Below are positions 8,177-16,076 of a DNA stretch of 64,000 nucleotides, one piece after another. How positions within the stretch are numbered: the stretch's first letter is position 1; each line of letters starts with the position of its first letter. The notes below the pieces were generated by a model that saw nothing but the letters and a program-made list of their open reading frames with translations, was not told the DNA's origin and did not search any database. Source of the DNA: Phycisphaeraceae bacterium. GTDB lineage: Bacteria > Planctomycetota > Phycisphaerae > Phycisphaerales > UBA1924. A program made the position numbers and the translations under genes. The DNA lies in the NCBI GenBank assembly GCA_019636615.1, contig JAHBXF010000002.1, positions 1,428,001 through 1,492,000 of the forward strand, read 5' to 3'.

Positions 8177-8644
8177 TCAGGCCTCGCCCGCCATATCGCG
8201 GCCCGTTTCCAGGCCCTTGTTGAACGACGCTTCCTTTTCCTTGCGCAGGCGGCCGCTGCCGATGAACAGCCCGACGATGCCGGTGAGTGCAGGCAGCGCG
8301 GGGCCGAGCACGGGCAGGCCCGCGACCGTCGGGCCGACGGTGTCGAGGGCCGAGAGCGTGAGTTGCCCGAGCAGGCCGCGGACCTCGCCGGCGCGCTGGA
8401 TGTTGCCCTTCCACTGCGCGCCGGTCGCCTGCGTCTGGTTGAACCAGTTCTGGTACTCGACCTCCGCTTCGTTGAGGGAAAGCGTCGAGCGCAGGCCGGT
8501 GGTCTGCTGGATCGCATTGGGCGTCTTGACCTTGACGAGGTCACCCAGGTCGATCCCGGCGCACGATGCGAGCACGAGCGCGAGGAAGAGCAGGCCGACG
8601 AGATAGACGACGTGGCGGGTGGAGAGCGAACCGAGGAACTTCAT
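8177..8644 (-). CDS. Phage lipoprotein with C-terminal hydrophobic segment
   Basis: 155 residues from ATG 8644, behind GGAGG and overlapping the previous stop as ATGA. A type II signal peptide ends in a lipobox LASC with Cys28. The mature part is polar, then a Leu/Gly/Pro-rich hydrophobic stretch near residues 113-130 precedes a charged C-terminus. The combination of lipid anchor and second hydrophobic segment would suit a lysis accessory (spanin- or holin-like) or a superinfection-exclusion protein. Neither is shown. No endolysin is visible nearby. Confidence 0.6.
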   Translation of the reverse strand: MKFLGSLSTRHVVYLVGLLFLALVLASCAGIDLGDLVKVKTPNAIQQTTGLRSTLSLNEAEVEYQNWFNQTQATGAQWKGNIQRAGEVRGLLGQLTLSALDTVGPTVAGLPVLGPALPALTGIVGLFIGSGRLRKEKEASFNKGLETGRDMAGEA

Positions 8645-8877
8645 TCGTGATCCTCCTTGAGCAGGTCGGGGAACTTGCCGTCGATGAACACGTCCTTGAG
8701 GACCGACACTGGAACAGTGATGCGGCGTTGTGCGTGGGAGCGCTGGGCGAACGGGTCGAAGTCGCTGGGCTTGAGTCGGCGGGATCGCTTCGGGTCGCGG
8801 TGCAGGTTGGCGATGACGGAGAGGCACGAGGAGGCGATGGACCAGTCGTGACGCTGCCGCCCTTCGAGCATCTCCAT
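8641..8877 (-). CDS. Second-frame part of tail assembly chaperone (probable -1 frameshift extension)
   Basis: The frame ends at 8641 with the ATGA overlap to the lipoprotein gene. ATG 8877 gives 78 residues but has no Shine-Dalgarno. The frame is open far upstream and lies in the -1 frame of the preceding chaperone gene. The coding-like sequence (LTLRELMEMLEGRQRHDW onward) begins exactly at the end of that gene. Small G/GT-type pairs between tail tube and tape measure are a hallmark of siphophages. I read this as the T extension, made mainly by frameshifting and giving a fusion of about 261 residues. Confidence 0.6.
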   Translation of the reverse strand: MEMLEGRQRHDWSIASSCLSVIANLHRDPKRSRRLKPSDFDPFAQRSHAQRRITVPVSVLKDVFIDGKFPDLLKEDHE

Positions 8878-8891
8878 CAGCTCGCGCAGCG

Positions 8892-8899
8892 TCAGGGGG
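8892..8899 (-). other. Candidate -1 frameshift site: C5 run abutting a TGA stop
   Basis: On the coding strand GCC CCC TGA ends the chaperone frame. A P-site Pro-tRNA on CCC can re-pair with CCC one base back, and reading continues CTG ACG CTG in the -1 frame. This is not a classical X XXY YYZ heptamer, so efficiency cannot be judged from sequence. Confidence 0.4.
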
Positions 8900-9425
8900 C
8901 CGGGATCGACGCCGACGGCTCCGGCGCAGTGCCAGACATGCCGCCAGGCGTCGGCGGCGGTTGGACCTCGCCTTCCGTCTCCGCCAGTGCGTTCTCCGCC
9001 AGGCGTTCGAGTTCCCCGCTCTGGATCAGGTGATCGATCCGCCGCGTCGCCAGGTCGCGGGCCTTGTCCATCACATCCCGCGTGGCCTGGAGCACCCGCC
9101 CGAGGTTGGCCCGGTCCCTCGGGCTCGGGCAGAAAGACACGAGTTCCTCCAGCACCGCAGCCGTGGCGTGCTCGATGGCGTCGCCTGCCATCGCCCGGCC
9201 GAAGTCCTCGTCGCTGACGCCGCGCGTGTCCGCCTCGGGCTTGCACAGCGCGTAGACCACGTCGCACAGCAGCACCGGGTCGCGCACGAGGCGTTCGAGC
9301 AGGCCGCCCGTGCCCTCGATGGGCTGCATGAGGTCCACGCGCACCAGGCCGCGCACCCGCTTGAGGGCCGCGACGTTGATCTCGACCTGCCACTGCCTGC
9401 CCGCGTTGTCCGTGAACGATCGCAT
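8892..9425 (-). CDS. Tail assembly chaperone (G-type)
   Basis: 177 residues from ATG 9425, behind GGAGG. It lies between the tail tube protein and the tape measure, the fixed position of tail chaperones. It starts MRSFTDNAGRQWQVEINVAA, has a helical middle, and ends in a Pro/Gly-rich tail. The tail reaches a C5 run and TGA, from which the next frame continues. The length and the helical start followed by a flexible end agree with the G-protein role of coating the tape measure. Confidence 0.7.
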   Translation of the reverse strand: MRSFTDNAGRQWQVEINVAALKRVRGLVRVDLMQPIEGTGGLLERLVRDPVLLCDVVYALCKPEADTRGVSDEDFGRAMAGDAIEHATAAVLEELVSFCPSPRDRANLGRVLQATRDVMDKARDLATRRIDHLIQSGELERLAENALAETEGEVQPPPTPGGMSGTAPEPSASIPAP

Positions 9426-9460
9426 CTGTGATTCCTCCGTGACGTGTGTGGGGTGTCGGG

Positions 9461-9889
9461 TTACCCGCCGATCCATGAAGGCGCCGTCGTCGAGTAGGTC
9501 ACCTTCGCCGTGACCGAGACGGTGATCGCCTCTTCGAGCGCTTCGCTGCGCGAGAAGTTGGTGATGGAGAAGTCGGCCTGCAGGCCCTGGCCGCTGGTCC
9601 CGTCCAGGACCTGCAGGCCGATGACGGCGTTGTTGAAGAAGGCGTTCTTGATGGCGGTGAAGCCCGCGTCGCCGGTATCCCACACCATCTCGAACTCGAC
9701 GCTCGCCTCCTTGAGCGTGCCGACGGTGGCGCGCCAGCCCGCGTTGGCCCGGGTGGTCACGTCGGCCTCGCCCGCTTCGAGATTGAGCGTCACATCGCGG
9801 GTGTTGCCCAGCGCCGTCCACGTTCCGCCGCCGGCCTGCCCACCGACCTTGTACTTGAGAACCGCTTCCATGCCCAGTTTGATTGCCAT
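9461..9889 (-). CDS. Phage tail tube (major tail) protein
   Basis: 142 residues from ATG 9889. It starts MAIKLGMEAVLKYKVGGQ; the GTWTALGNTRDVTLNLEAGEA and AGWRATVGTLKEASVEFEM segments are typical of TP901-1/gpV-like tail tube proteins. The C-terminus is beta-rich. It is a single-domain tube protein without an Ig-like extension and would polymerise around the tape measure. Confidence 0.85.
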   Translation of the reverse strand: MAIKLGMEAVLKYKVGGQAGGGTWTALGNTRDVTLNLEAGEADVTTRANAGWRATVGTLKEASVEFEMVWDTGDAGFTAIKNAFFNNAVIGLQVLDGTSGQGLQADFSITNFSRSEALEEAITVSVTAKVTYSTTAPSWIGG

Positions 9890-9940
9890 TGCCGGTCTCC
9901 TTGCCTCTCGCGGGGGTGAGGCTCGTGGGGGTTGGGGGGC

Positions 9941-10195
9941 TCAGCCGCCGTGCCCGACCACGTACACGCACTCGCCCGCCTTGCTCTTGACCTCGATCCG
10001 CGACAGGTCCACGCGATCCAGGCGGTACTGCGCGCCCGGCGGGATCAGCAGTTCCTTGCCGTCGGTCCCCTTGAGCGTGGCGTCCTGCGTGTTGGTGTGC
10101 GCGAACGTCAGCGTGCACGTCGCCACCAGCGGCGGCATCGAGAGGGGCACATAGTCCGTGTCCAGGTCGATCTTGAGCGCGATGAAGTTCCGCAC
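9941..10195 (-). CDS. Small phage structural protein, unknown
   Basis: 84 residues from GTG 10195, preceded by AGGAGG at good distance. Beta-prone, ending VYVVGHGG. It sits between tail terminator-like and tail tube genes. No family was recognised; a head-tail interface role is a guess from position. Confidence 0.6.
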   Translation of the reverse strand: MRNFIALKIDLDTDYVPLSMPPLVATCTLTFAHTNTQDATLKGTDGKELLIPPGAQYRLDRVDLSRIEVKSKAGECVYVVGHGG

Positions 10196-10207
10196 GGCCT
10201 CTGCCTC

Positions 10208-10639
10208 CTACCTCCGCACCCGGTACGTGACGCTCAGAACACTCGTGAAGACCCGGTGCTGTTCCAGCGACTCGCTCGACACCACGGGCTCGTGGGCGAT
10301 CCCGACCCACGCGGCCTCGGGCGCACCGGGCAGCCTCGTCAGCCGCACGTGGTCGGCGATCTCCTCGACGAGGTCGAGCAGGGCGTCGATCTCGGCCTGC
10401 TCGCCTTCCGCCGGCAACTTCTGCTGCACGCCCACGTCGATGACACACTCGACGATGCTGCTGTCGCGGCTGGCAGCCGAGATGCCGAACGTCCGCGGCA
10501 CCACCGACACGCGCAGGTCCTTGAGGTCCTCAAGCGTGAAGGCGGGCTGGTACGTCCGCTCGGCGGTCACGGGGCGCGAGTACGTCCCGGCGTTGATGTG
10601 CGCGGCGACGGCGTCGGCAACCCCCACGAGCGTGCTCAC
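10208..10639 (-). CDS. Tail terminator / tail completion-like protein
   Basis: 143 residues from GTG 10639, overlapping the previous stop as GTGA and preceded by GGAAGG. It begins MSTLVGVADAVAAHINAG and ends VLSVTYRVRR. A helical start, a segment of alternating beta strands and an RxxR end are common in tail completion proteins placed just before the tube gene. The position supports the call more than the sequence does. Confidence 0.55.
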   Translation of the reverse strand: MSTLVGVADAVAAHINAGTYSRPVTAERTYQPAFTLEDLKDLRVSVVPRTFGISAASRDSSIVECVIDVGVQQKLPAEGEQAEIDALLDLVEEIADHVRLTRLPGAPEAAWVGIAHEPVVSSESLEQHRVFTSVLSVTYRVRR

Positions 10640-10902
10640 TGGCCACCCCTTCCGTTGAGCCGACCTTCGAGGTACGACACGCGACGCTCGATCGCCTGGT
10701 ACTCGGTGCGCAGGGCGCGGGCCTCGACGATCAGTTCGTCCAGGCGCTTCTCCACCTGCTGGAGCTTGGCGGTCACCACGCCCCACTGGACGGTCATCGC
10801 GCCCGCCGCGAGCAGGATCGTGACGACGATCCCCGCCCACTGGACGCGCAGCGACGCCTTGCCGCCGTTGGTGCCGTTCTGTGCGCTTGCTCCCGTCATC
10901 AC
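10636..10902 (-). CDS. Small single-span membrane protein with coiled coil
   Basis: 87-88 residues from GTG 10902 or ATG 10899, overlapping the neighbouring genes at both ends. One membrane helix (AGIVVTILLAAGAMTVQWGVV, about residues 23-42) is followed by a heptad-like coiled coil to the C-terminus. XhlA/hemolysin-type holin accessories share this plan. It may serve in lysis, although it lies inside the head-tail block. Confidence 0.6.
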   Translation of the reverse strand: MMTGASAQNGTNGGKASLRVQWAGIVVTILLAAGAMTVQWGVVTAKLQQVEKRLDELIVEARALRTEYQAIERRVSYLEGRLNGRGGQ

Positions 10903-11297
10903 GCCTCCGTGCCCACGAACTTCGTGTGAACCCGCATCACTCGCCGGTACGGGTCGCTGAATCGCCAGGGCGGCTGCCCGCCCGCCCCCCCAGGCGCGTT
11001 GACCTCGTACACCAGCACTTGCCCCCCCGCGCTGCCAACCTGCTCCCGCACCTGATCGCCCGCCCTGGGCTGGATCGGGCCAGCGCCCAGGTCCAGGTCC
11101 GCCGCGCGGATCAGGAAGTCCCGCGATTCCACGCGGTGGATCAGCCCCGCCTCATCCGCCTGCTCGAACTCGGTGCGGCCGATGGTGGCCTGCACCTCCT
11201 TCTCCTCCGCGCCGCGCCTGTAGACCACCGCGCGGCTCATGTGCCGATGCCGCTGGTCGTCGAGGAACGCCGCGCCCTGTTCGAGAAGGTCACCCAT
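10899..11297 (-). CDS. Putative head-tail connector / head completion protein
   Basis: 132 residues from ATG 11297, behind GGAGG. It starts MGDLLEQGAAFLDDQRHRHM and ends with PPWRFSDPYRRVMRVHTKFV. The Gly/Pro-rich linker APGGAGGQPP comes before the end. The place after the decoration gene and before tail genes suits a connector. No diagnostic motif was identified. Confidence 0.55.
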   Translation of the reverse strand: MGDLLEQGAAFLDDQRHRHMSRAVVYRRGAEEKEVQATIGRTEFEQADEAGLIHRVESRDFLIRAADLDLGAGPIQPRAGDQVREQVGSAGGQVLVYEVNAPGGAGGQPPWRFSDPYRRVMRVHTKFVGTEA

Positions 11298-11322
11298 GTG
11301 CGCCTCCGGTGGGGGGTGGGGG

Positions 11323-11658
11323 TTACTGCGATATGCGGATGCGCACCGTGGTGTCGGCATCGGCCGCGGCGCGCACCGCCTTGCCGATCACCTTGTTGCC
11401 GGCGGCGGTCTTGGTGGCGACCTTGGCGACCGCGTCCCAGTACGCCAGGGTGCCGACGGTGAACGCCGTGCCCGCGCCGGCGGCCTTGGGGAAGTCGAAC
11501 ACCCCCTGCACCGCCAGCGAGCCGAGCTGGCCCGACTTGAGGTCGACGCGCGTGGTGCCGACCAGGTCGCCCTGCACGACGACGGTGCCCGCGGGGATGT
11601 CGGCCCCGGGGGTGTAGTCGATCGCCGCGCCTTCCTGTACGAACTTTGTCGTGGACAT
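11323..11658 (-). CDS. DUF2190 capsid decoration (cement) protein
   Basis: 111 residues from ATG 11658, with GGAGGATC just upstream. The frame is open to 11733 through a GEP/GDG-rich stretch but without a second ribosome site. Residues 1-30 (TTKFVQEGAAIDYTPGADI then AGTVVVQG) and the GTLAYWDA and GKAVRAAADADTTVRI segments are typical of the DUF2190 beta-barrel family. It follows the capsid gene, as expected for a protein that stabilises the expanded head. Confidence 0.75.
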   Translation of the reverse strand: MSTTKFVQEGAAIDYTPGADIPAGTVVVQGDLVGTTRVDLKSGQLGSLAVQGVFDFPKAAGAGTAFTVGTLAYWDAVAKVATKTAAGNKVIGKAVRAAADADTTVRIRISQ

Positions 11659-11739
11659 CTGTGATCCTCCGGAGCCGGGCTCGCCCGGCTCGCCATCGCC
11701 GCCCTCACCACCGATCGGGATCGAGTCGCCCATGGTGGC

Positions 11740-13791
11740 TTACGCCTCGCCCTTGCTCTTGACGCCGCCGCGCGGGTCCTGCAGCGCCACGCCGAAGTCG
11801 TGGTACCCACGCATCTGGATGCCCAGGCGGTTGAAGCTCTGCTCGGCCGTCTCGATCGTCGGGGACTCCTGCCCGTTGAGGAACGCCATCTCGACGACGG
11901 GCAGGTCGCTCGCGTCCGCGAGCAGGTACCACGCCTTTGTCGAGTTGCCGGTGAACTTGGGATTGCCCAGATAGCGGCTGACCTCGACGCGGAACTTGCC
12001 CTGGTGGGGGTTGGTGATCGGGTACCGCGCGCTCGCGGTGTTGTCGCGCAGCTCCAGGCTCTTGAAGAGCTGGCTACCCATCGCCGAGAGGGCCGTGGGC
12101 ACCAGCAGGATCGACGGCAGCACGCCGATGGGCTTGCCGTCGGAGTCCACCTGGTCCATGAACGTGACCTCGGCCTTGGTCAGGCCATCGATCGAGAGCG
12201 CCGTGTCCGCGCCGGAGATGAAGTTCTTGTTGCCGACGGTGAAGAAGCCGCTGTTGGCCATGAACGCGGCCCAGAAGACCTCGTTGATGGTCTTGCCCGA
12301 CCCCGAGCCGAGCTTGCGGGGGACGGTCGTGATCGCGCCCAGGTCGTCGTTGATGATGTCGGTGCGGTCGATCGAGAGCATCAGGGCGTAGGTCTCGGCC
12401 TTGTTGGAGTAGCTCTCCTCGCCGAGCGTGCCGTGCTTGATTTCGCCGCCCGGAGCGACCTTCTCGTACCCGTCGTTGCCGGTGAGACGGTAACTGGTCA
12501 CGGTCTTGAAGTCGGTGACGCTGCGGACGGCGCAGATGTTCCGCCAGACGCGCTCGACGCTGAAGAACCCCTCCAGCAGGAACTTGTTGGCGACGTTGGA
12601 GAGGATGCCCGCGATGCTGATGGTGCTGTTGCCGATGGAGGCCTGCACATCGGCACCGGGACGCCCAAAGGCCGCGTCCATGACGCCGTGCCAGTCGCGG
12701 AAGGTGCGGCCCGAGTAGCCGTTGGCCCACGCGGCGTGCAGGAGCAGTTCCTGCAGCCCCATCGTGCGGCCGAAGGCGCGGCTCGCGGCCTCGAGGTCTC
12801 GCTCGTTGCAGTGCTGCTCCGGGTTCTCCAGGCGGCCGGAGAGGATGCACGCGGCCTCGAGCACCTTCTGCGTGATCCCGGCCTGGCCGTGCGCGTGGAT
12901 CGCCGGGCCCGCGGGGGCCTTGGGACGGCTGGCTCGCAGCACCTCCAACTCCGTGCGAGTGGCGTCCCACCCCTCGCGGATCGCCTGCGATTCGATGGCC
13001 GCGTGCGCGCCAGCGCACAGACGCCGGATCGCGGCGATCCGGTCCGTCTCGGCGGCCATCTGGGCGCGGAGATCACGGACGGGATCGGCGGTCTCGGCAC
13101 CGTTCACCGGGGGCGTGGCAGGTGTGGGGGGCGTCGGGGGCGTGGGGGCCGTGGGCTGCGTGGGGGGCGCAGCGCCGGCCTCGCCCGACGCCGCGATGCT
13201 GGCGCTCGTACCGCCGTCGGCCCCGAGGTCGACAAAGCTGATCTCGCCCAGCGTGGCACGGCGGACGATGTTGAGCGGCCCCTGGACCTCGCGGCCGTTG
13301 ACCGTGGCGGACTGGTTCTCGCGGAGGAACTCGAACGCCTCGACGCTCGCCCCGACCGACGCCTGCCACGGGAAGCCGTTGCGGGCCGAGGCCACGACCT
13401 CCTTGGCCGCGTGCGTGTCGCGGGAGATCATGCCCGAGGCGACGAGCTTGCCGTCCTCAACGGCGACGGCACTGGTATGCCCGACGCCCGCGGCCGCGTC
13501 GTGCCCGAAGCGGATCGGGCGGGACTGCGAGGGGATCGCCAGGCCCGCCAGGTCGATGACGACCGGGTGCCGCCAACCGGCGACCTTCATCGGGCCGCCG
13601 GTGTACGCGACCATCCGGAACCTCGGGAGCGCCGTGCTGCCACCGGCCTCATTGCCCGAAGCGGCGATGAACTCGAACTCCGCCTGCGCCGTCAGCGACA
13701 GGCTCTTGTGCGAGGTGGCTTCGGCGTCAGCGGCCTTGTGGGCGCGGATCACGAGCGGATGGTCGTTGAACACGATGGTGTCAGACGGCAT
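11740..13791 (-). CDS. Prohead protease fused to Mu gpT-like major capsid protein
   Basis: 683 residues from ATG 13791, behind AGGAGA and overlapping the portal stop by 11 nt. Residues 1-205 are a prohead-protease-like domain with candidate triad His97 (FGHD), Ser145 (PWQASVG) and Glu183 (LGEISF). A Thr/Pro-rich linker (about 209-229) follows. Residues 240-683 resemble the Mu gpT-type major head subunit: FLLEGFFSVERVWRNIC, then YEKVAPGGEIKHG and SIDRTDIINDDLGA. Known protease-capsid fusions release the capsid domain by self-cleavage. No separate protease, scaffold or capsid gene is present, so this one gene probably supplies all of them. Confidence 0.85.
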   Translation of the reverse strand: MPSDTIVFNDHPLVIRAHKAADAEATSHKSLSLTAQAEFEFIAASGNEAGGSTALPRFRMVAYTGGPMKVAGWRHPVVIDLAGLAIPSQSRPIRFGHDAAAGVGHTSAVAVEDGKLVASGMISRDTHAAKEVVASARNGFPWQASVGASVEAFEFLRENQSATVNGREVQGPLNIVRRATLGEISFVDLGADGGTSASIAASGEAGAAPPTQPTAPTPPTPPTPATPPVNGAETADPVRDLRAQMAAETDRIAAIRRLCAGAHAAIESQAIREGWDATRTELEVLRASRPKAPAGPAIHAHGQAGITQKVLEAACILSGRLENPEQHCNERDLEAASRAFGRTMGLQELLLHAAWANGYSGRTFRDWHGVMDAAFGRPGADVQASIGNSTISIAGILSNVANKFLLEGFFSVERVWRNICAVRSVTDFKTVTSYRLTGNDGYEKVAPGGEIKHGTLGEESYSNKAETYALMLSIDRTDIINDDLGAITTVPRKLGSGSGKTINEVFWAAFMANSGFFTVGNKNFISGADTALSIDGLTKAEVTFMDQVDSDGKPIGVLPSILLVPTALSAMGSQLFKSLELRDNTASARYPITNPHQGKFRVEVSRYLGNPKFTGNSTKAWYLLADASDLPVVEMAFLNGQESPTIETAEQSFNRLGIQMRGYHDFGVALQDPRGGVKSKGEA

Positions 13792-15325
13792 GGGATTCGG
13801 TCTCCTGTTCCTCGTCGCGCCTCGGGGCGGACTCCTGCTGTGCGGCCGTGGTGAGCGGGAGCCCGAGCTCGGCCATGAGCGCGAGTTCCTTGGCCCGCTG
13901 ACGGAGCTCGTCCTCCCAGTCGCGCCCCTGGCGGGCGAACTCGGCGGCGAGCGTGGTGGTGTGGTTGGCCAGGCGCGTGGCCTGGGCCGTGGCTTCCTTG
14001 GCCGGGTCGACGTGCTCGACGCCATCCCAGAACCAGGTGTGCGGGATCGCAGCAGAGCGCACCCGCATGGACTGCGGGAGCAGCCCCTCGACGAGCGCGG
14101 CCTCGTCCAGCCAGGACTTGAGCAGGCGGTCGAGGACCGCGAGCCGCAGATGGTGCTGGTCAACGCGCAGGCTCTTGAAGTACGTCTGGTGGTCGAGCCG
14201 GCCGCTGGCGTAGTTGTAACCCGAGGAGTTCCCCGCCGCGACGTTGAAGGGCATGTTCAGGCAGCGAGCAATCTCGTTGAGGATCTCGCGCTTGAACTCC
14301 GCGTAGCTCGTCGTCGGCTGCTCGGCGTGGACCTGCCCAAGCTTCCAGCCACCCGGTAGCACCGTCGCCATGCGCTTCTCGAGCTCGACCTCGTCCATCG
14401 GCTCGAGCGGATCGGCCTCGCCGTTGGCGGGGGCGTCGGTGTAGAGCACGGCGGCGAAGTCCGCGGCGGTCTCGGCGGCCGCGATGACCGCGAGCGTGTA
14501 CCGCCGCAGCTGCGCGAACAGCGGCAGCGCGGGCGTGATGTCGGGAATGCCGCGCATCTGGCCCGGCCGATCGGGCCGGAAGTAGTGCAGCACGCTGCTC
14601 GCCGGGAGCGTGTCGAACGCCGCGGGATCGGCACCACCGCCCCCCCAGCCACCGCAGTCACCGGGGTGATGGCGCAGCACGCGGTACGCGACGGGCAGGC
14701 CGTGCTCGTCCAGCACGACGCCATCGACCTCGTTGTCGGGAACCCGCATCCCCACGCGCCACGGTGTGGCGACCTGTTCTGGCTCGATGAGCCGCAGGTC
14801 GAGCTTGACCGGCGAGTCGATGCCCGGGCTGCTGACCAGGAGCCCGAACGCCTCGCCGCTCTCGGCGCGGGCGAGCCGCATGGTGCGGAGCTTGCCGGGC
14901 AGGTCGATCGCCTCGGCCCAGGCCTCGAAGAGCTCCTCCACGCGGCGGTTCGCCGCGGCGTCGCCCGTGAGCATCTGCAGCCGCGGGCCGGTGCCGATGG
15001 TGTCGTTGGCCAGCGTGAGGACGATCCCCTTGGCATAGGAGTTGTTGGCGACCTCGTAACGGGCGCGGTTGCGCAGGATGCGCCGGACCTCGGGGCTGAC
15101 CGCCGCGTTGGGCGAGAGACCATCGGCCGCCGCCCAGTGCTTGCGGTTGTCGGGCGTGGTCTGCGCCGAGTCGAACTTGGCCAGCACCGCCCGGCGCACC
15201 GCCAGAGAGCGTGCATCCAGCCCGCGTCCGTGCGGGCTGGTGGCGGGCGCGGCCGCGCGTGCGGACGAGGGCGCCCCTCGTCCCCGCGTGGCTCGACCGA
15301 GAATGTTGGCGATGGTCGTGAGCAT
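13781..15325 (-). CDS. Phage portal protein (lambda family)
   Basis: 514 residues from ATG 15325. SPEVRRILRNRARYEVANNS followed by GTGPRLQM and, later, RIGLRL-like YRVLRHHPGD and HYFRPDRPGQMRG motifs fit the lambda-type portal family. An Arg/Ala-rich disordered N-terminus precedes the core. The length is typical. It forms the dodecameric ring through which TerL pumps DNA. It precedes the protease-capsid gene, which overlaps its 3' end. Confidence 0.9.
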   Translation of the reverse strand: MLTTIANILGRATRGRGAPSSARAAAPATSPHGRGLDARSLAVRRAVLAKFDSAQTTPDNRKHWAAADGLSPNAAVSPEVRRILRNRARYEVANNSYAKGIVLTLANDTIGTGPRLQMLTGDAAANRRVEELFEAWAEAIDLPGKLRTMRLARAESGEAFGLLVSSPGIDSPVKLDLRLIEPEQVATPWRVGMRVPDNEVDGVVLDEHGLPVAYRVLRHHPGDCGGWGGGGADPAAFDTLPASSVLHYFRPDRPGQMRGIPDITPALPLFAQLRRYTLAVIAAAETAADFAAVLYTDAPANGEADPLEPMDEVELEKRMATVLPGGWKLGQVHAEQPTTSYAEFKREILNEIARCLNMPFNVAAGNSSGYNYASGRLDHQTYFKSLRVDQHHLRLAVLDRLLKSWLDEAALVEGLLPQSMRVRSAAIPHTWFWDGVEHVDPAKEATAQATRLANHTTTLAAEFARQGRDWEDELRQRAKELALMAELGLPLTTAAQQESAPRRDEEQETESHAV

Positions 15326-15357
15326 GAGGTGCGTGACGGGAAAGGGGAGGGAGGCGG

Positions 15358-15573
15358 TTACTCCGCGCTGGGCGGGACGAGCTTGGCGAACTTGACGCCG
15401 AGGCCGGGCTTCCTCGCGGCGTCCTTGGACGCGAGGTAGCGGTCGGCCTCGATCTGGTCCTTGAGCGAATGCTGCTCGACCGACTGGCCGTCCACCGACG
15501 CCTTCGCGGGCTGCGCCGCGTTGTCGCGGATGGCCTGGTCGAGGTCCGGCGCGGGCTGCGGATCACCGGGCAT
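15358..15573 (-). CDS. Small protein upstream of the portal gene
   Basis: 71 residues from ATG 15573, overlapping the upstream stop by 11 nt. Charged and helical, ending AKLVPPSAE. It occupies the gpW/joining-protein position before the portal, but no known motif is evident. Confidence 0.5.
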   Translation of the reverse strand: MPGDPQPAPDLDQAIRDNAAQPAKASVDGQSVEQHSLKDQIEADRYLASKDAARKPGLGVKFAKLVPPSAE

Positions 15574-15844
15574 GGATGATCTCCTTTGCGCCCAGCACCT
15601 CGGCTCGCCCGCCCACCGCCCGCTGCCGCCGGCGATGCCGGCGCTCGCGCTGCGCGAAGGTGTTCACGGCCCGCGCGGGATTGTGTCCCGTCAGATGCGC
15701 GAGCCACGCCTCCTGCGCCGCGTCTTCACGGTCGACGCCGGGCGTGAGCCGCAGTTCGAGCTTGAGTTTGGCGGCCGCGCGTGCGTCGGTCATGGGTGGA
15801 AGGTGTGTGATCATCCACCCATTCCGACGCGGCGCACCGGTCAT
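15563..15844 (-). CDS. Small helical protein with sigma-region-2-like stretch
   Basis: 93 residues at most. The start is unclear: ATG 15844, 15814 and 15793 are in frame and none has a strong ribosome site. The segment GVDREDAAQEAWLAHLTG followed by RERRHRRRQRA resembles sigma-70 region 2 ('EDAxQEAW'), but no region 4 is present. It may be a fragment of a sigma-like gene or an unrelated DNA-binding phage protein. Confidence 0.45.
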   Translation of the reverse strand: MTGAPRRNGWMITHLPPMTDARAAAKLKLELRLTPGVDREDAAQEAWLAHLTGHNPARAVNTFAQRERRHRRRQRAVGGRAEVLGAKEIIHAR

Positions 15845-15896
15845 GGCTCACTGATTCGCGTCAGCGCGGCATGTTCGTACAGATGTGTACGTGGCG

Positions 15897-16076
15897 CTAC
15901 GGACGTTCGCGCGTGACGACGCGGTGTCCACAATGCCGGCACCGCCGCACACGCATGATGTGGCCATTCTGCTGCCGCGTGTACCGCACGGGAAGATGGC
16001 CGCACCCGCACTTGGGGCAGCGCAGGCCACGCTCCTCGCGCATACTCGGGTTGACAGCCGGTGAGTCCTTCACCAT
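15897..16076 (-). CDS. Small zinc-ribbon protein
   Basis: 59 residues from ATG 16076, behind GGAGGAAG and overlapping the TerL stop by 7 nt. Two knuckles, CPKCGCGH and CRHCGH, 25 residues apart, make a zinc ribbon, and the rest is basic. It is probably nucleic-acid binding. It is too short for the track of most gene finders unless internal starts are allowed. Confidence 0.65.
   Translation of the reverse strand: MVKDSPAVNPSMREERGLRCPKCGCGHLPVRYTRQQNGHIMRVRRCRHCGHRVVTRERP

Noticed and set aside
11800..13854. Plus-strand frame of 684 codons over the capsid gene
   Set aside because: Antisense shadow of the protease-capsid fusion; no start signal or known motif.
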